From contig JAFYET010000222.1 of NCBI GenBank assembly GCA_017544125.1, positions 1 to 8,617 on the forward strand: DNA of 8,617 nucleotides, written 5' to 3'. The number at the start of each line of letters is the position of its first letter. The stretch's first letter is position 1. This DNA is from Ruminococcus sp. (GTDB lineage Bacteria > Bacillota > Clostridia > Oscillospirales > Ruminococcaceae). Positions 5,250 to 8,617 of this stretch are shown piece by piece. A program made the translations under genes and the position numbers. The notes under the pieces are model-generated. The model did not search any database. It was not told the origin of the DNA and was given only the letters and a program-made list of their open reading frames with translations.

Positions 5250-6350
5250 ATGATGGATAAGAAAAAGAAAGCCGGCATTATTGTCGATGTGCTGATGTTT
5301 GCGCTGCTGCTCATTCAGATGCTTTATGTATTCACAGGCAACACCGCCCACGAGATATTGGGGATAGGCTTTTTTGCCTGTGTGGTGATACACATTATCA
5401 TCAAGCGCTGGTGGTGCGCATCTCTCTTTAAAAAGCGTGAGAGCAAGCGCTCAAAGCTGCGCCTTACTTCCGATATTATCACAGTTTTGCTTATCTGCTG
5501 CATTATAGCTCTAATGCTCAGCAGCATGGGGGTATCAAGGCTCATATTCCCCTGGTTTGAATACCTCGGCAGTGCCGACCTGCACCGCTATCTTGCAACG
5601 GCTGTGCTGTCCCTTGCGGCTTTGCACGGGGGAATGTATTTTATAATACGGGCTAAGAAAAAGAAAAAAGCCATAACCCTTACCGCCCTTGCTGTGATAG
5701 CAGCGGCAGCGGTAGGGCTGGCGCTTGTGCCTTACATGAACAGGCACTTCAAGAAAGTAGATATCTCCCTCTCGGAAAAGGTGAGCGGCGACAAGGCTGA
5801 GTGGACGGGCGGCAGGGTGCTGACGGTATATTTTACAAGGCTCGGCAACACCGACTTTGATGATGACGTTGACGCTGTATCGGGCGCATCGCTTATGATA
5901 GCTGACGGTGAGCTTATGGGCAACGACCAGCTGCTTGCCCTAATGATGCAGGATATAACAGGTTGCGACATAAAGCCTGTGACTATTACCGGCAAGAGAT
6001 ACCCCAGCAGCTATAACGACACCATAGGCGTTGCTATGGACGAAAAGCGAAACAACGCCCGCCCTGCAATAGAGAAGATAGACATAAGCGGCTATGATGA
6101 CATTGTGCTTATCTACCCGCTGTGGTGGGGCGATGTGCCTATGCCTGTTGCCACGTTCCTTGAAGAGAATGACTTCTCGGGCAAGCACATATACCTTATC
6201 GCCACCCAGGGCAGCAGCGGCTTTTCATCGAGCACGGCAACGGTGAAAAAGCTCGCATCAGGTGCCTCGGTGGAGGAGGTCATGAGCATATACTGCGATG
6301 ACATACCTGATTCAAGACAGAGGCTTTATGAATGGGTGAAAAACAGGTAA
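5250..6350 (+). CDS. Membrane flavodoxin: five-helix DUF4405-like domain fused to a flavodoxin-like domain
   Basis: 366 residues from ATG 5250 (ATG 5253 is equally possible), with AGGGGAG at 5238-5244. Five hydrophobic helices fall at about 9-28, 35-52, 75-99, 113-133 and 141-161. Lys/Arg clusters at the amino end, 52-71 and 134-140 point inward, so the C-terminal domain (about 188-366) is predicted outside the cell. H34, H48, H112 and H126 lie in or beside helices 1-4 and could bind heme, as in DUF4405/cytochrome b561-like bundles. The flavodoxin-like domain has VYFTRLGNT (193-201) in place of the phosphate loop and IYPLWWGDVPMP (288-299). Between the GNT and the following helix is an insertion with VDAVSGAS (207-214), which resembles the covalent FMN-attachment motif used by ApbE. 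A role in moving electrons across the membrane is inferred. The hydrolase gene follows after 13 bases. Confidence 0.85.
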   Translation: MMDKKKKAGIIVDVLMFALLLIQMLYVFTGNTAHEILGIGFFACVVIHIIIKRWWCASLFKKRESKRSKLRLTSDIITVLLICCIIALMLSSMGVSRLIFPWFEYLGSADLHRYLATAVLSLAALHGGMYFIIRAKKKKKAITLTALAVIAAAAVGLALVPYMNRHFKKVDISLSEKVSGDKAEWTGGRVLTVYFTRLGNTDFDDDVDAVSGASLMIADGELMGNDQLLALMMQDITGCDIKPVTITGKRYPSSYNDTIGVAMDEKRNNARPAIEKIDISGYDDIVLIYPLWWGDVPMPVATFLEENDFSGKHIYLIATQGSSGFSSSTATVKKLASGASVEEVMSIYCDDIPDSRQRLYEWVKNR

Positions 6351-6363
6351 GGGGGCTTATCAT

Positions 6364-7281
6364 ATGAAAGGCAGAAAGCGCCTTAGCAGGCGCACAAGGA
6401 TAATCATAGCGGCGGCGGTCATACTTATTTTAATACCCATAGTGATAATGATATGGCTGCCCACGTTTATAATGACGGGCAAGCGCCAGACCCTTGACGA
6501 AGCGCTCAAATGGCAGAGCGAGCGGTACGACACATCATTTTATGAGAGCATAGACAAGACAGACTACACGGTAAAGAGCTTTGACGGGTATGAGCTGCAC
6601 GTACAGCTTCTCAAAAACCCCGAGCCGACGGATAAATACATCATCATCTCACACGGGTATACCGACAACCGCTGCGGGGCGCTAAAATATGTGCCCATGT
6701 ATTTAGAGCTTGGCTACAACTGCATTATCTACGACCTGCGTGGTCACGGCGAGAATGATGAGACCTTCACCACCTACGGCATACGTGAGGGTGAGGACAT
6801 AGCGCAGCTTGTAAAGGACACCCGTGAGAGATACTCTTCCATATCGCAGCTGGGGCTTCACGGCGAGTCGCTGGGGGCAGCTTCGACTGTAACGTCGCTT
6901 AAATACAAGCCGAAGGTGGATTTTGCGGTGGCTGACTGCGGCTTTTCCGACATCGAGAATGTGCTTAAAGGCGGCTTTAAGAGCGCACACCTGCCCTCCT
7001 TCCTCTTTGAGCTTGCAGACTTAGGCGGCAGGGTGAGATACGGCTTCAGCCTTGACAAGATGCGCCCGATAGACTCACTTGATGACAACACAGTGCCTAT
7101 ACTCTTTATCCACGGAGCGGAGGACAGCTTTATAACCCCAAAAAACTCTGAGGATATGCAAAAGCGCACAAAGGGTATGAGCGAGCTGCACATAATAAAG
7201 GGTGCCGCCCATGCTGAGAGCATACTCACTTCCCCGGAGGAGTACAAGGGGTATGTAAAGGCGTTTTTGGAAAAGATATGA
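6364..7281 (+). CDS. Membrane-anchored alpha/beta hydrolase (YqkD-like)
   Basis: A 305-residue serine hydrolase of the alpha/beta fold with a single amino-terminal membrane anchor (about 12-36) behind a strongly basic start, MKGRKRLSRRTR. This is an uncleaved anchor, so the catalytic domain is probably outside. The triad is readable: S169 in the nucleophile elbow HGESLG, D254 in HGAEDSFI, and H283 in GAAHAES. HGYTDNRCG (98-105) supplies the oxyanion region and YDLRGHGE (123-130) is family-typical. Length and layout resemble uncharacterised Bacillus YqkD-type proteins. The substrate is unknown; ester or peptide bonds are both possible. It follows the flavodoxin gene by 13 bases with a G-rich ribosome binding site (GGGGG, 6351-6355), so the two are likely co-transcribed from the promoter at 5194-5222. 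Confidence 0.92.
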   Translation: MKGRKRLSRRTRIIIAAAVILILIPIVIMIWLPTFIMTGKRQTLDEALKWQSERYDTSFYESIDKTDYTVKSFDGYELHVQLLKNPEPTDKYIIISHGYTDNRCGALKYVPMYLELGYNCIIYDLRGHGENDETFTTYGIREGEDIAQLVKDTRERYSSISQLGLHGESLGAASTVTSLKYKPKVDFAVADCGFSDIENVLKGGFKSAHLPSFLFELADLGGRVRYGFSLDKMRPIDSLDDNTVPILFIHGAEDSFITPKNSEDMQKRTKGMSELHIIKGAAHAESILTSPEEYKGYVKAFLEKI

Positions 7282-7287
7282 TACAGT

Positions 7288-7351
7288 AAAAAACAGAGGT
7301 ATCGTTCTGCGAGTGATGATTATTAAACATCATCGCCGCAGGCGATACCTC
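7288..7351 (-). terminator. Rho-independent terminator for the ABC permease gene
   Basis: GAGGTATCG (7296-7304) and CGATACCTC (7343-7351) form the base of a longer imperfect stem that extends through CTGCG/CGCAG-type pairs and TGATGAT/ATCATC near the tip. On the minus strand it is followed by TGTTTTTT (7288-7295). It lies just past the end of the minus-strand permease gene. On the plus strand only CTATT follows, so it is a poor stop for the hydrolase unless RNA folding alone suffices. Confidence 0.75.
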
Positions 7352-7354
7352 TAT

Positions 7355-7377
7355 TGTGCATTATGAATTGTGCATTG
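7355..7377 (+). repeat. TGCATT heptamer tract, degenerate (element D)
   Basis: GTGCATT, ATGAATT and GTGCATT follow one another with a strict 7-base period, four bases after the hairpin at 7296-7351. This is the same order (hairpin, short spacer, heptamers) as in elements B and C. The tract ends against the stop codon of the minus-strand permease. Confidence 0.6.
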
Positions 7378-7379
7378 TA

Positions 7380-8617
7380 TTAGTCTTCGCCGAGTTTCAG
7401 CGCCTTGCTGATGTTGATATTTGATATCAGCCTGCCCAGAACTGCGAAGCAGAAGAGCAGCATAGCGCCGAGGGCGGCGTAGATCTTCAGATAATCGCCC
7501 CGCTCGGGGATAACTGCAAACTCGGGGTAAGCGCCCGACTGCATGAATGACTGGAACAGCGGCACGAACAGCTCGCTTGCTATCGACCCGACCACGAACG
7601 AAAGCACTATAGCCGCACCCGAAACAAGGATCTGCTCGGTTATGAGCATAACTATTATCTCACGGAACTTCATGCCCATAGCACGCAGTATGCCAAACTG
7701 CAATGTGCGTGAGCGTATGGATATTATCCAGTAGATAAGGAAGCCTATGATGCACATTATCATTATGATGCTAAAGCCTAAGGTAAGAGCGACGTTCATG
7801 CCCTGGAGCATGGGGTCATTCTTTTTCTGTATTATCTGCTGGCTTGCGACTTCCAGTGTCTCGCACTTTATCTTAGCGTTTTCAAGCGCCTTGTAGAGAT
7901 CCTCGGTCTTTGTGCCGTCCTTGAGCTTGAGCCAAACCTCGTAGGGCTCGACATTTGTGGCAACACGCACATAGTCAAAGTTCATGACCGCAAAGTCACG
8001 GTAAGCGCCCGTGTCGGTCTTTTCATAGGGCTGTATAGAGGGCCAGCAGTCAACAAAAGCCAGCACCGTAACGGTGAACTCGGCGTTGCTGCCCCACTTG
8101 CAGCTTACCGTATCGCCCAGCTTCAGCCCGTAGGTATCTCTGAACGATGTGGAGAGTATAACGCCCGAGTTGAACTCGGCAAGTGCGTTAAGGTAGCTGT
8201 TTATATGCGCCGGGAAGAGCCGTGAGGTCGTCCACACAACCTTTGAGAACTCGCCGGGGTCAACGGTCATGAGCGTTACGTCCTTGGCGGAGTTGGAGGT
8301 TGATGTGCTCTCCATATTCATAAAGTCTTCCTTGCTTTTTTCGTTCTTGTCCTTATATGTGGCTTTCTTCGGCACCTTCATCTTGCTTGATGAGAGTGTC
8401 ACGCTTTCCTTTTTGAACACCCGTGCTGCCGCCTCAACGCCGTCTAACTTCTCAAAGCGTGTAAAGTCAGGCTCTTCATAGCTAAGGGTGGAGGCATCTA
8501 CCTCTTCTTCCTCTTCGTCACCGCCTGTATTGCCCGTCATGCCGAATGATGCCGCCGACTGCCCCTGGCTGTTTGATGACTTGACCCTGTTTGACTCCCA
8601 CTCTTCCGAGAGGGTGA
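7380..8617 (-). CDS. ABC transporter permease, FtsX/MacB type (partial, start outside window)
   Basis: The C-terminal part of an FtsX-like permease, a membrane subunit that couples an ATPase to an extracellular domain, often for lipoprotein, peptide or antimicrobial export. The frame stays open from the ATG at 8540 to the window edge (residues include SEEWESNRVK), so that ATG is internal and the gene continues to the right. Counting from it, about 1-245 are soluble and extracellular, beginning with a Ser/Gly/Asp/Glu-rich stretch including EEEEEVD (9-15) and ending in a MacB-like periplasmic-core fold. Three membrane helices follow at about 250-274, 298-323 and 351-372. RSRTLQFGILRAMGM (277-291) is the cytoplasmic coupling segment that contacts the ATPase, and the protein ends with NINISKALKLGED, a usual FtsX ending. 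The ATPase and the first helix should lie beyond the window. The substrate cannot be judged. Confidence 0.9.
   Translation of the reverse strand, partial: TLSEEWESNRVKSSNSQGQSAASFGMTGNTGGDEEEEEVDASTLSYEEPDFTRFEKLDGVEAAARVFKKESVTLSSSKMKVPKKATYKDKNEKSKEDFMNMESTSTSNSAKDVTLMTVDPGEFSKVVWTTSRLFPAHINSYLNALAEFNSGVILSTSFRDTYGLKLGDTVSCKWGSNAEFTVTVLAFVDCWPSIQPYEKTDTGAYRDFAVMNFDYVRVATNVEPYEVWLKLKDGTKTEDLYKALENAKIKCETLEVASQQIIQKKNDPMLQGMNVALTLGFSIIMIMCIIGFLIYWIISIRSRTLQFGILRAMGMKFREIIVMLITEQILVSGAAIVLSFVVGSIASELFVPLFQSFMQSGAYPEFAVIPERGDYLKIYAALGAMLLFCFAVLGRLISNINISKALKLGED

Noticed and set aside
8538..8540. ATG at 8540 as the true start of the ABC permease
   Set aside because: The frame remains open to the window edge, there is no ribosome binding site in front of it, and a first membrane helix expected for this permease type is missing from the shorter form.

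Overview
The window looks like a chromosomal segment of a gut- or rumen-type Clostridia (Oscillospiraceae/Ruminococcus-like is my best guess). The reasons are Gram-positive Shine-Dalgarno sequences (AAGGAGG, GAGGTGA), consensus sigma-A promoters, moderately GC-rich genes separated by AT-rich gaps, and gene content typical of anaerobic Firmicutes. I see no phage, IS, CRISPR, rRNA or tRNA. The taxon is inferred from style and not proven.

Layout. Positions 1-210 are non-coding: a strong terminator (60-103), four compact hairpins and two short tandem-repeat tracts. Six minus-strand genes follow; transcription runs from 5092 down to 211: a nitroreductase, an extradiol-dioxygenase/Memo-like protein (amrB), an AMMECR1 protein (amrA), a radical SAM protein (amrS), N-acetylglucosamine-6-phosphate deacetylase (nagA) and an unrecognised 309-residue protein. 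The four genes from amrB to nagA are spaced by 2, about 10 and 11 bases, so they are almost certainly one transcription and translation unit, and the last gene follows after 21 bases. Two well-formed promoters lie back to back at 5124-5152 (minus) and 5194-5222 (plus). The plus-strand pair that follows encodes a multi-pass membrane protein with a C-terminal flavodoxin domain and a membrane-anchored alpha/beta hydrolase. A minus-strand terminator (7288-7351) lies between the hydrolase and a convergent ABC-transporter permease of the FtsX/MacB type, which runs off the right edge.

How it fits together. The three amr genes form the 'AmmeMemoRadiSam' cassette, which is widely conserved and whose function I do not know. 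Here the dioxygenase-like and AMMECR1 parts are separate genes, whereas many Clostridia carry them as one fused protein. The divergent flavoproteins (nitroreductase and membrane flavodoxin) share a regulatory gap with two inverted repeats, which suggests joint redox control. The predicted topology puts the flavodoxin domain outside the membrane behind a bundle with four histidines, as expected of a transmembrane electron-transfer protein.

The most unexplained signal is structural. Four intergenic sites combine a compact hairpin with a tract of about three 7-base repeats (consensus RTGCATT at three sites, an ACAGTTA-like unit at the fourth), always in the order hairpin then heptamers when read on the proper strand.
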